64,000 nucleotides of DNA, taken from Parashewanella spongiae (GTDB lineage Bacteria > Pseudomonadota > Gammaproteobacteria > Enterobacterales > Shewanellaceae). The notes beneath the pieces are model-generated. The model worked only from the letters and a program-made list of their open reading frames with translations. It ran no database searches and was not told the DNA's origin. The position numbers were made by a program, and so were the translations under genes. The stretch lies in NCBI RefSeq assembly GCF_004358345.1, contig NZ_CP037952.1:1550001-1614000 (forward strand), read 5' to 3'. Below are positions 17,920 through 26,523 of this stretch, piece by piece. Within the stretch, counting starts at the first letter, position 1, and each line of letters starts with the position of its first letter.

Positions 17920-19116
17920 TTACATAATGGCACACATTTGAGCGCGTCGTATTTCCATTAAATCATCTTCACTGGCTTTTTGCTGCTCTACCTCATCCCA
18001 AAACTTTTTTGGGCTATTAACTGTTGTACACAATTGAGGTTTGATCAAGATCCGAGAGTAGGCACATAATGCTTGCTCAGAAAAGGGGAGGCGTTTTAAA
18101 TGCCCATATTCTGGGCTATCACTATCAGATTGCCTATCTACAATTGGAAGATCCAATATATTGGTAAAGTTAGCGGCATCTAAACCTACCTTATTTGCTC
18201 TCAAAATGGTTGCAAATGCATCAGTGGATTTTGGACAGAGGACATTAATATAGACGGGAATAACTGTTAATTCGCGGAGTGCTAATTTAACTTTTTGGAG
18301 ACGTTGGTTAGAGCTAAAAACATGGTTATCTTTTAAGCCTAATCTAGAGTAATGATAATCCTTCTCTAACTGTTTCATGTCATTAATTTTTCTTTCTTTA
18401 TTCGCGTCATACAACTTATACAAATGATTTTTTAGATCAGAGAGGTATTGGTTTTCTTCAGGAATAGATTGGCAACCTGTAATAAATTCGATACTAAACA
18501 AAATGGAATGCAAAACTAAGGGATCGTTATCTAAGATAAAGATAATGCCATATTTTGCGACTTCAGGTGCAATAGAAGGAAAAGATGATTCACCAATAAA
18601 AAATGAGCTAGGGGTGTATTCCCCCTTAGTTAAAGTGTGTTTGTCGAATGCTTGTATGGTACTGTTAAAATCAAGGTTAGGAAAATGAAATGGAAACTCA
18701 TTACTAAAGTAAAATCTTTCGTATGCTTTTTCATTACCAGCTCTTTGATTGCGATGAACTATTGAAGAAGGCAGAGGAAACCTTTCACATATCTGCTTTT
18801 TGCAATTAAGCGCAATAGCCTGAGCACTTGATAAAGAGATTGAGTCATTTTGCTCTTGTTTCACAGTGTAGTTATTGTGACTGTTAAATAAACGATTTGC
18901 GGTTTCGGGAGCTGGGGGGGTAAGCGTTGATGTGAATTCTCGCACTACATCATGTTGCTGGCTTTCCACTCGTCCATCATCTGAGTCATTCTGTACTTCG
19001 AATATAGAGCCTGCATTTGATGAAAAAATCACGTGTTTATTCGCTTCAGGAATTGGAACAGTAATTGAACAAGAAGTTTGAGCAGCAGGGATTGTTGGGG
19101 TTGTCACGGCGTTCAC
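17920..19116 (-). CDS. Orphan protein ending in a CaaX-like box (CAIM)
   Basis: 398 residues from a GTG with an in-frame stop four codons upstream, so the start is well bounded although no ribosome binding site is clear. Function not recognised. The first ~110 residues are Ser/Thr/Pro-rich and look disordered with no signal peptide. Residues about 125-398 look folded (ERFYFSNEFPFHFPNLDF, IIFILDNDPLVLHSILFSIEFI). The last four residues are Cys-Ala-Ile-Met (codons 17934-17923), an exact match to the eukaryotic CaaX pattern for farnesylation and identical to the lamin B1 tail. Bacteria do not prenylate proteins this way, but some intracellular-pathogen effectors carry such boxes for host processing. 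An effector role is therefore inferred. It is flanked by the intron remnant. Confidence 0.75.
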   Translation of the reverse strand: MNAVTTPTIPAAQTSCSITVPIPEANKHVIFSSNAGSIFEVQNDSDDGRVESQQHDVVREFTSTLTPPAPETANRLFNSHNNYTVKQEQNDSISLSSAQAIALNCKKQICERFPLPSSIVHRNQRAGNEKAYERFYFSNEFPFHFPNLDFNSTIQAFDKHTLTKGEYTPSSFFIGESSFPSIAPEVAKYGIIFILDNDPLVLHSILFSIEFITGCQSIPEENQYLSDLKNHLYKLYDANKERKINDMKQLEKDYHYSRLGLKDNHVFSSNQRLQKVKLALRELTVIPVYINVLCPKSTDAFATILRANKVGLDAANFTNILDLPIVDRQSDSDSPEYGHLKRLPFSEQALCAYSRILIKPQLCTTVNSPKKFWDEVEQQKASEDDLMEIRRAQMCAIM

Positions 19117-19288
19117 TTTTAAGGTTGATTAGTCGTAATACGCTCGATTATATCAATACTAAATAAGCTTTATTGTGAATAAAAGTTCATGAGGTTTAAG
19201 GTGTCACGTGTATAGTAAACTGGTTTTTATCGTTAAGCATAATCGAGCTACCAGGCTGATTACTCCTAAGTAGCTCAACTTATTAGAA

Positions 19289-19726
19289 CTAGTTTTTTTC
19301 GTAAATCTTGGTGTTTTGATAGGTATAAGCTACATCAAATGCAGGTTTTTGAAAGCGTTTTAATTCAAGCGCGTCAAAGTCAGCTTGCATAGGATTACGT
19401 TTAAGTTGTTCTTTAATTTGTTTGGTTGGCATCAATGAAACAGGGCGAGCTTGTAACTGAATGGCCGCTTCTAATTTAAAACCTGTAGCACCACCTGCAA
19501 ACTTTCCTTTTTGGAAGCGTTCAATAATAACGATTTCATCGACTTTATAATCTTCCATCAATTTATCGAAAGCAAAATGGAAATCACGAATATTTTCTGC
19601 TTCAGATGAGTTAGAAACAGTAAACACTCTCTGACGACACTCAGGCACGTTGAATGCTTCACCATCATAATTCAACAAGCAAATAATGGCTTCACTACCT
19701 TTTAATTCAACACCACAAACTCTCAT
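19289..19726 (-). CDS. DUF3010 family protein
   Basis: 145 residues, a family of unknown function common in Shewanella and Vibrio relatives. The N-terminus MRVCGVELKGSEAIICLL followed by acidic and hydrophobic strands, IVIIERFQKGKFAGGATGFKLEA and RPVSLMPTKQIKEQLKRN recalls an RNase H-like fold (Asp/Glu near the first strand), which is inference. AAGGA precedes the ATG at normal spacing. It lies 45 bases after the DEAD-box helicase gene on the same strand and is probably co-transcribed with it. No signal peptide is visible, so it is cytoplasmic. Confidence 0.85.
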   Translation of the reverse strand: MRVCGVELKGSEAIICLLNYDGEAFNVPECRQRVFTVSNSSEAENIRDFHFAFDKLMEDYKVDEIVIIERFQKGKFAGGATGFKLEAAIQLQARPVSLMPTKQIKEQLKRNPMQADFDALELKRFQKPAFDVAYTYQNTKIYEKN

Positions 19727-19771
19727 GTTTTTTTCCTTTAATTCTATAAATCAAGAACAGTGATGAGGTGA

Positions 19772-21115
19772 TTACTCATCATCGTCTAATGGTAATTTTC
19801 CAGCAGACTTGCGGCGCATTGGTGCATCACCAACATCAACGGCATTAAAGAAACGTTTATCACGTTTAGCTGCTGGTTTTGACTTTTTCGCTGCTGGTTT
19901 ACGTTTTGCAGCAACTTTAGATTTGGAATGATTAGCTACAGACTTTTTATCCGTTTTAGGTTTAAGCCCTTTGAATTTAGCTTTTAATCCTTCAATCGTT
20001 GAGAATTCAAAAGTTTTACGCAAGAACGTTTGAATTTTTACAAAACTTTCCCAATCCTTAGGTCCTACAAGGGAAATGGCATCCCCTTTAGCGCCTGCGC
20101 GACCAGTTCGCCCAATTCGGTGAACGTATTCTTCACTCATTTTAGGCATATCAAAATTTATGACCAAAGAGACATTTAATAAGTCTAAGCCACGAGATGC
20201 AATATCTGTTGTCACAAGGATTTGTTGTTGTCCACGGCTGAAGTCATCCATAATGCTATTGCGTTCACTTTGGCGTAAATTGCCACTGAGTGCAGCAGTT
20301 TTAAAGCCATCCGCAGTAAGCTTGTCGGCTAAACGTTGGGTGTCATTTCGAGTGGCGGTAAACACAATGACTTGTTTATGCTCTTGGTTAGTGAGCAGGT
20401 GAGTCAATAAGGATTCTTTGTGATCAAGGTGATCGCATAAATAAATCTTTTGGGTAATATCTGCATGTTCAGCAAAACTATCATCGACATTGATGTGGTG
20501 CGGCTCATTGAGTAATTCGTCGGCAATATCGAGTATTTCATTATGATCAAGGGTAGCAGAAAACATTAAAGTTTGACGACGTTTATGATCCGCAGCGGTA
20601 TTGATTTGTTTTAACTGTTGTGCAAAGCCTAAGTCCAACATTCTATCGGCTTCATCTAAAATAAGTAACTCTAGGCCATTTAAATATAAGTTTCTTTGAG
20701 TTAAGTGATCGGCGATGCGACCGGGCGTGGCAACAATAAAATGTGGATCGCGCGCTAACGTTTTAACTTGGTCGTTAAAGTTTTCACCACCTAAAATGCT
20801 TACGGCTTTAAATTTAGTATTAGCAACTAAAAGACGGAGTTGACTGTATACTTGATGCGCCAGCTCACGGGTTGGTAACAGAATGAGTACTCTTGGATCT
20901 CTTTTACTGAGTGCTTTGCTATTCATGATCCTTTGTAGAGCGGGCAATAAAAACGCTAAGGTTTTACCTGAACCTGTTTTGGATGACGCCATTAAGTCTT
21001 TACCAGTTAAAGCTACTGGAATAGCGAGTTCTTGAATATTGGTCGCACTGGTAAATCCCATATGATCGATACTTTGGACAAGACGTCGATCTAAGGATAA
21101 TTCGGTAAATTGCAA
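19772..21115 (-). CDS. DEAD-box RNA helicase
   Basis: 447 residues from TTG at 21115. This start is chosen because AGGAG lies seven bases upstream and FTELSLDRRLVQSIDHMGF is the usual beginning (Q motif); the longer frame upstream would put the ribosome binding site inside the protein. ATP-dependent RNA unwinding, likely in ribosome assembly or RNA decay. Motifs are intact: SSKTGSGKT (Walker A), PTRELA, GG, TPGR, DEAD at about 160, SAT, then in the second RecA domain VFTATRND, TDIASRGLD and HRIGRTGRAG. The last ~70 residues are Lys/Ala/Arg-rich, an RNA-binding tail. It resembles SrmB/RhlE but is not assigned to one. DUF3010 follows in the same operon. Confidence 0.88.
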   Translation of the reverse strand: MQFTELSLDRRLVQSIDHMGFTSATNIQELAIPVALTGKDLMASSKTGSGKTLAFLLPALQRIMNSKALSKRDPRVLILLPTRELAHQVYSQLRLLVANTKFKAVSILGGENFNDQVKTLARDPHFIVATPGRIADHLTQRNLYLNGLELLILDEADRMLDLGFAQQLKQINTAADHKRRQTLMFSATLDHNEILDIADELLNEPHHINVDDSFAEHADITQKIYLCDHLDHKESLLTHLLTNQEHKQVIVFTATRNDTQRLADKLTADGFKTAALSGNLRQSERNSIMDDFSRGQQQILVTTDIASRGLDLLNVSLVINFDMPKMSEEYVHRIGRTGRAGAKGDAISLVGPKDWESFVKIQTFLRKTFEFSTIEGLKAKFKGLKPKTDKKSVANHSKSKVAAKRKPAAKKSKPAAKRDKRFFNAVDVGDAPMRRKSAGKLPLDDDE

Positions 21116-21272
21116 AAGAGATCTCCTAATACCAATCAAGTTATTGAAAAGCCGTCATTGAGTATTTTGGCAGGATTGGCATGAATGTAAAAAAAGCGGT
21201 GTATTGTACCTGTTATTCAGTATTTGTTACAGGAAGAAAATGTAACCCGTGGTATTTTTTGTCTATCAGTAA

Positions 21273-21620
21273 TACCAATTACAGTAATTAAATGCTCAAC
21301 TCAGAGCTATGTATGTGCGCAAAGTGCAATCGAAATTGATGAAGACATAGTTGTTACCGACATACACAGCTGTCGTTATTACATTGCTACGTCAAGACAA
21401 TTTTGAGAAGTAATTTGAGCACATACAAGCTCCCGAAGGGCAAGGCTAAAGGGATCCATTACTGCGTTACAAGCACTTAAATTATCCCGACAAAAGCACG
21501 AAGTGCGTTGAACGCCAGCTTTGTATGGCGGCCGTTAGGGTATATAGTACTTCGAGCTTGCGCCTTGCACTGAAACCTTTTAGCTCTTGCTGAGTGAGAG
21601 ATTAATTACTGTAATTGGTA
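21273..21620 (-). repeat. Miniature inverted-repeat element family C, copy 2
   Basis: 348 bases with the family C ends (TACCAATTACAGTAATTAA and its complement) and TAA duplications at 21270-21272 and 21621-21623. It runs opposite to copy 1 and is about 33 bases longer. The extra block, starting at 21355, is the core otherwise found in families A and D. This copy also preserves the empty site GAGCTAAAAGG used by a family A insertion in copy 3. Confidence 0.85.
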
Positions 21621-21624
21621 TAAC

Positions 21625-21791
21625 ATAAGTACCTGACCATAAGTTTCTTAAGATTTTCTAGTGCCCAGTTTCAGCACTCTACGGTGTTGCAACTTCGGCT
21701 ACATAGCTACGGCTATGCGCCCACATTGCGTCTTGTATAGCACTAAACCTGAACACAATAATTATCAAAGAACTTATCGACAGGTACTTAT
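21625..21791. repeat. Small inverted-repeat element (family F), single copy
   Basis: 167 bases with perfect 11-base ends (ATAAGTACCTG / CAGGTACTTAT) that extend imperfectly to about 22 bases (CATAAGTT versus CGATAAGTT). It abuts family C copy 2, with four bases between. No second copy was found in the window. Together the two elements fill most of the gap between the helicase and ankyrin genes. Confidence 0.55.
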
Positions 21792-21825
21792 AAAAATGTC
21801 TAAAATAGTTAATTGGAAACGCCCT

Positions 21826-23877
21826 CTATGTTAGATTAACCCATCCTTTCGCATTCAAATTCTGTTCCATTGCTTTTATCAATTGATTTTGAGCATCTAT
21901 TTTATATTGATGGAATTTACGAGTAAATAATGCCGTTAAGGTTCTATTTTTGATAGAAACAATAAATTGGAATGTCGACTCTCCCTTACTATTCATAACA
22001 TCGAGTAAAGCCTGTTCTTCTAATGTACCCAATTGATTAATAATGAGTTTGCAAATAGTTACGCGCTTTTGGTCTGTTAACTTATTTGCAGCTAAAATAA
22101 GAATACTTGAATCAGAGTTCGGAACGTGAAGCTCACATTCAGCACTAAAAAGTTGTTTTATCAATTCAATATGTTCATCATCTTTAAGGCCTTGGCAATC
22201 AATTGCTTTTTGGATAATCCTAATTGGAATTTTGATTTGTTGCTCCGATAATGACGCAATACAAGCTTTTGCTTTGTCCATATTGTTGGTTGCAATGGCA
22301 GCTTCTAGAATTGTTATTTGGTGTGATTTCAGTTTGCCTTTATTTACATGATTGGATAACAATATGATTGCTTCGTTTTCGCCAGAATTTGAAGCTGCGA
22401 TAAATGCATCATAGAGTTGTTGTTGCTTTTGTGTTTCAGGGATTGTTGTAGGGGAAGTCACAAAACATTGCAATGCATCTATGTTACCTAAACGAGCAGC
22501 AAGAACAATTGGGCTCTCTGCCTCTCCAAGTTTAAAAAATGGATTGGCTTTTGCGACAACCAATGCATTCATAGCATTAATATTTTTATGCATCACAGCT
22601 AAATAGAGTGGTGTTAAAGCACCAACAGAAGTTCCGAAAGCATCTCCGCCGTCTGTTAAAGAGAACTTCTTAATCAAAATGTTAATTAATTCTTCATCTC
22701 CTTTCTGTGCAGCATAATGGAGTATTGAATTATCTTCTATGATTTGTTGAGCAACTTGGCATGTTTCTGTTTCTAGCATAAAGCTGAGTATTTTATGAGC
22801 ATTGTTGTTAATCGCAATTTGTAGTGGTGTTTCGCCTGTAAAGTTTGCTTTTATCTGTTGAATGTTTATATCAGCACCGGATTTAATAAGCATTTCAGAG
22901 ATCTCTAAATTTTTACTTCTTACTGAATAATGTAAGGGGGTTAGACCTTCGGCATCAACTGCATCAATGCAAGTCGAACCTTCAAGTAACGAAGAAATAC
23001 ATGATATAAACTTGTTCTGTACAGCGTAGTGCATTGCCGTACTTCCTTTCGAGTCTTTTAAATTTTGACTGGCGCCAGCTTTTGCTAAAGCGGCTACGAT
23101 TTCAGGCTTGTCACACATGGTAGCGACAAAAAGTGGAGCTAACTTCTTGGAGTATAAGGAACTGAGTACAAACTGGGCGTTATCTCCCCAATATAAATGA
23201 GGAGAATTGTTGTTATAATCTGTTTTGATCATTATGCCGTTGTGACTTACTGTTCTTGTATGTAATGTTTCATTCCAAGTTATCGGTAAGGAAATATTTA
23301 ATGCATCGCTCCCTGGGGTTGTAATTTCGACTTTATTTTGATTTCTCTTAGAGAAAAATGTTACATATATTGGAAAACTATCTGATGTTATATGAGTGTT
23401 TAAATTGACGCCATCTTCAATTATTTGCTCTACAGATTGTAAATCACCAGAAAAAATGGCAAGTACAAGTTCAGTGCATTGACCTTTCAAATTGAGTTGA
23501 TCCTCAAAATATTGAACGCTTTTAGTTGGAGTTGGAATCGGAATTGCTTTTGATGCTGTTTTTCTTTTGGTAGGAATAGGATCAGCGGTGAGAACTTCGA
23601 CTTTCCAACATTTGCAATCAAGAGGTTCGTGGCTTATTCGTATTTTTGTTTCATTTATAGAGTCTCTAGTGCTTGAATGTGTATGAAATAAAATGACAGC
23701 TTCTAAATGAGATCCCGCTTCAGGTAAAACCGCAGTCAATTGCGATAATTGTCGAGTTAACGAATATTCTTGTGAGCGTGGACTGATTAGCCTAACTTCG
23801 GATTCACAATATTCGTGTACATCGAATCTAGGTTTTTCATTCAATTCTACGTTATAGGAAGAAGGGGCAACCGACAT
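21826..23877 (-). CDS. Ankyrin-repeat orphan protein, effector-like
   Basis: 683 residues, function unknown. There is no signal peptide. The start is supported by AGAGGA seven bases upstream of the ATG. An N-terminal domain (about 1-160) is of unrecognised type. Ankyrin-type repeats run from about 145 and then 243-560, with clear units such as LFVATMCDKPEIVAALAKAG, GSTAMHYAVQN, GLTPLHYSVRSKNLEISEML and TPLYLAVMHKNINAMNALV. The C-terminal 120 residues are helical. Ankyrin repeats mediate protein-protein binding and are frequent in effectors delivered to eukaryotic cells, so a host-directed role is plausible but inferred. It lies between family C/F and family D/B/A elements. Confidence 0.85.
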   Translation of the reverse strand: MSVAPSSYNVELNEKPRFDVHEYCESEVRLISPRSQEYSLTRQLSQLTAVLPEAGSHLEAVILFHTHSSTRDSINETKIRISHEPLDCKCWKVEVLTADPIPTKRKTASKAIPIPTPTKSVQYFEDQLNLKGQCTELVLAIFSGDLQSVEQIIEDGVNLNTHITSDSFPIYVTFFSKRNQNKVEITTPGSDALNISLPITWNETLHTRTVSHNGIMIKTDYNNNSPHLYWGDNAQFVLSSLYSKKLAPLFVATMCDKPEIVAALAKAGASQNLKDSKGSTAMHYAVQNKFISCISSLLEGSTCIDAVDAEGLTPLHYSVRSKNLEISEMLIKSGADINIQQIKANFTGETPLQIAINNNAHKILSFMLETETCQVAQQIIEDNSILHYAAQKGDEELINILIKKFSLTDGGDAFGTSVGALTPLYLAVMHKNINAMNALVVAKANPFFKLGEAESPIVLAARLGNIDALQCFVTSPTTIPETQKQQQLYDAFIAASNSGENEAIILLSNHVNKGKLKSHQITILEAAIATNNMDKAKACIASLSEQQIKIPIRIIQKAIDCQGLKDDEHIELIKQLFSAECELHVPNSDSSILILAANKLTDQKRVTICKLIINQLGTLEEQALLDVMNSKGESTFQFIVSIKNRTLTALFTRKFHQYKIDAQNQLIKAMEQNLNAKGWVNLT

Positions 23878-24140
23878 AATTTATCCTCTACACCACAGTA
23901 TAATAAGTAAGCAATATGGCTATCTTTTTAGTCAAGTGTAGAGTGATAATTTTAATGACAAGATTAAAATTTAGTTAGTAAAAGTTTATGAAATAGTTAT
24001 TGATGTTTTTTAAATATTATATTCAGAGGATCATATTAATGGATAGTAACAATTTCAGTTAACAATGCTGAGCGATTTAGTGTTTTTCCAAAGAGTGGAC
24101 TGGCAGCGAAATTTTGTTGTTGAGGAGTTCTGGGCTTGAA

Positions 24141-24401
24141 CCTAAATATATCAGTTGAACGCACAATTTAACTTTAATCTATTGAAGTTTAATACAAGAT
24201 TAAACAACCCGAATTCACCCATCAGGTGAGTGCTGAACATTCATATACTTGCCAAAATCACCGCTAGCTGCGTTATAAATTTTGCAAGTAGAAACGAAGT
24301 AACGACAGTTTTATATGTCGGTAACCACTACTTGCTGCTATTCATGCCTTACTATCAATAATTTTTTCTGCGTATATGAACGCTCCCAACCGATTTATTT
24401 A
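24141..24401 (-). repeat. Miniature element family D, copy 2
   Basis: About 261 bases, inverted relative to the copy at 29940. The ends are CCTAAATATATCAGTTGAAC and ...GTTGGGAGCG-type sequence at the right. The core is at 24290-24323. Its right end runs directly into family B copy 2, making a cluster of three elements (D, B, A) in the 974-base gap after the ankyrin gene. No gene was seen in that gap apart from these elements. Confidence 0.75.
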
Positions 24402-24598
24402 CCGTAAAAATAGCCGCTAACACCTATTCCCAAGCCTGTTAGTGAAAGCATAAAAGCTAAAAATCACTTCGCCTTTAGCTTTGGTTGGAAATAATCTTCA
24501 AATCTCAGCGAATACAATTTTCATGGTGTAGGGTGATAGAAAAATAGTAGCCAAAGTAAACGCATATGACATCTATGCCTATCATGAACGTTTAGGTT
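24397..24598 (-). repeat. Repeat family B, copy 2
   Basis: Near-identical reverse complement of 8382-8585, starting next to the end of family D copy 2. The boundary between the two is unclear by a few bases. Confidence 0.7.
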
Positions 24599-24629
24599 GA
24601 AGAAACTATTGTTTCAATGATCAGGTTAA

Positions 24630-24814
24630 GGAAAGTTGCGGAAGAAAGTATACCGATGAGTTCTCGTCACTCAAGCGCAGGCTGGAACTGGAAACGAAAT
24701 AACGACAGCTTTGTATGTCGGTAGTCTAGTGCCTTTGCTTTTTCTATAAAAGCCACTGGATACCAGCCTTCGCTGGTATGACAAATATTGGTACTTTCTA
24801 AATCGCTAGATCCC
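24630..24814 (+). repeat. Miniature element family A, copy 2
   Basis: 185 bases from GGAAAGTTGCGG to GATCCC, flanked by TAA on both sides (24627-24629 and 24815-24817). The core is at 24690-24723. Same family as copies at 7510, 31361 and 45901. Confidence 0.8.
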
Positions 24815-24851
24815 TAAGCGATATCTTAGGTACTTTATTTAACTGAAAAAC

Positions 24852-25226
24852 TTAGTTTGAACCTTGAACTCGATTGTATGTGTGAGTTAATTGACCCTGT
24901 AAACAGCGAGATAAATGACCTCGAATATGTAATGCAGCCAAAAACCAATTTATCCATGTGGTGTGTTGTACTTGAAAAGCTTTGCCATTGGTGTGGCGAC
25001 CGTCGTCAACCATCCTTATATGATAAGTTTTTTTTGTAGTATTAAATTCACTATCTGTTTTATGTCTAGTTTCGATTATTAACACTTGCCAGTTTGGATT
25101 GTTTCTAGTTCGTGATTTAATTTCGTCATAATCGTTTCTTTGAAGAGTTTCGAGATGGTTCGTTGCTCTATTCCATACATATCGGCTCGTTAAAGCAATT
25201 TGATGAAGTGGCGTTGCTTCAGTCAT
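24852..25226 (-). CDS. Hypothetical small protein
   Basis: 124 residues, not recognised. The translation looks plausibly coding (NPNWQVLIIETRHKTDSEFN, HTTWINWFLAALHIRGHLSR) with no signal peptide. The ATG has no ribosome binding site and the gene sits between a repeat cluster and a housekeeping gene. It could be a decayed piece of a larger accessory gene. Confidence 0.35.
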   Translation of the reverse strand: MTEATPLHQIALTSRYVWNRATNHLETLQRNDYDEIKSRTRNNPNWQVLIIETRHKTDSEFNTTKKTYHIRMVDDGRHTNGKAFQVQHTTWINWFLAALHIRGHLSRCLQGQLTHTYNRVQGSN

Positions 25227-25347
25227 AGGTTAAGGCCCGTTTTCTTTTAAACAGGAAATGCAAATAGCCTACCAGCAATATAAATAAAAATAAGTTATCT
25301 TTAATTAATTCTTGAACACTTTTGTTATTAGTTTTCGATTAATGTAA

Positions 25348-25389
25348 TTATTGAACGCTGTTCTATTGTAAGTGAGTAGCGTTCAATAA
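25348..25389. repeat. Perfect 12-base inverted repeat downstream of the oxidoreductase gene
   Basis: TTATTGAACGCT and AGCGTTCAATAA separated by 18 bases, 12 bases after the stop of the oxidoreductase gene on the minus strand. There is no good T run, so it may be a weak terminator, a stability hairpin or a protein-binding site. Confidence 0.5.
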
Positions 25390-25400
25390 CATTCATGCCT

Positions 25401-26408
25401 CTATGAGGTAAGTTTTACGATCATTTTGCCTTTATTTTTACCTTCAAATAATCCAATAAAGGCTTCTGGCGCATTTTCCAAGCCTTCATAGATAGTTTGT
25501 TCAGCTTGAATTTTTCCTGAAGCTAGCCATTGCGCCATTTCTTTAGCAAATTCACCGTAATGAGACCAATGATCAAACACAATAAAGCCTTCTAATTTAA
25601 GCTTTTTAACGATAATTTGGAATAGGTTTTCAGGCCCTGGGGTTGGCGTAGTATCGTTATATTGAGAGATCATTCCGCATACTGCGACACGGCCATAATC
25701 GTTCATATTATTTAATGTTGCTCTTAGGTGTTCACCACCAACATTTTCAAAGTAGACGTCAATACCTTCTGGTGCCGCTTTGGCTAGCGCTTCGTTTAAA
25801 TCACCACAGGTTTTGTAATTGATAACTTCATCTGCACCTAACAGTTTCAATTTTTCAGCTTTTTCGTCGCTTCCTACAGAACCAATAACTCTTGCGCCCA
25901 TAAGCTTACCTAATTGGCAAGCCACGCTACCAACAGCACCTGATGCAGCTGATACAAATAGTGTTTCGCCAGCTTTTAAATTGGTGATGCGAGTCAGGCC
26001 TGTCCATGCTGTCATGCCTGGCATGCCCATAATGCCAAGAAAGTGGGATAAATCGAGCCCTGTCTCAGGAACGACAGTAAGGCCTTCTTCTCCAGAAACA
26101 AAATGATTTCTCCAACCCAACATATTACTGACTTTAGTGCCTACTGGAAGTGTACTGTTTTTAGATTCAATGACTTCGCCAATTGCGCCGCCTTCAAGAG
26201 GTGAGTCTATTTCAAAAGGTGCAATGTAACTTTTGCGATCGATCATCCGTCCGCGCATATACGGATCTACTGACATCCATAAGTTTTTGACTAGCACTTC
26301 GCCGTCTTTCAATTCAGGTAATTCTGTGGTTTGAAGTTTGAAGTTATCTGCAGTAGGTAAACCTTCAGGACGAGAATTAAGGATTATTTGTTGTGTATTC
26401 ATATTCAT
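25401..26408 (-). CDS. NADP-dependent oxidoreductase (CurA/leukotriene-reductase type)
   Basis: 335 residues, a zinc-free medium-chain dehydrogenase/reductase that reduces double bonds of enones, and a likely detoxification enzyme for reactive aldehydes or quinones. The N-terminal segment SRPEGLPTADNFKLQTTELP and VSMDPYMRGRM-like motif (LWMSVDPYMRGRM) are typical of the group. The Rossmann nucleotide site is SAASGAVGSVACQLGKLMGA at about 155-175, with the NADP-type GSVGSDEKAEKL following. GYVCGMISQYN-type and FDHW motifs are also present. No cysteine/histidine zinc ligands are seen. It faces a MarR-family regulator gene across a 115-base gap containing two matching direct repeats, so regulation by that protein is likely. 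The product resembles E. coli CurA but is not named. Confidence 0.88.
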   Translation of the reverse strand: MNMNTQQIILNSRPEGLPTADNFKLQTTELPELKDGEVLVKNLWMSVDPYMRGRMIDRKSYIAPFEIDSPLEGGAIGEVIESKNSTLPVGTKVSNMLGWRNHFVSGEEGLTVVPETGLDLSHFLGIMGMPGMTAWTGLTRITNLKAGETLFVSAASGAVGSVACQLGKLMGARVIGSVGSDEKAEKLKLLGADEVINYKTCGDLNEALAKAAPEGIDVYFENVGGEHLRATLNNMNDYGRVAVCGMISQYNDTTPTPGPENLFQIIVKKLKLEGFIVFDHWSHYGEFAKEMAQWLASGKIQAEQTIYEGLENAPEAFIGLFEGKNKGKMIVKLTS

Positions 26409-26430
26409 TTTACCTATTTAAAATCTATAT

Positions 26431-26512
26431 ACTTTGTGCGCTAACTAAATTTATTGTGGTAGACTATACGCCTCGTAAAATAAGAACGCAATTACTTTGC
26501 GCGCAAATAAAA
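26431..26512. promoter_or_regulatory. Candidate operator, two direct repeats in the divergent gap
   Basis: ACTTTGTGCGCTAACTAAA (26431-26449) and ACTTTGCGCGCAAATAAAA (26494-26512) align with few mismatches; the second contains the palindrome TTGCGCGCAA. They lie between the divergent oxidoreductase and MarR-type genes, which suggests a shared regulator site. Binding by the adjacent regulator is inferred. Confidence 0.5.
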
Positions 26513-26523
26513 TGTAGTCGTTT

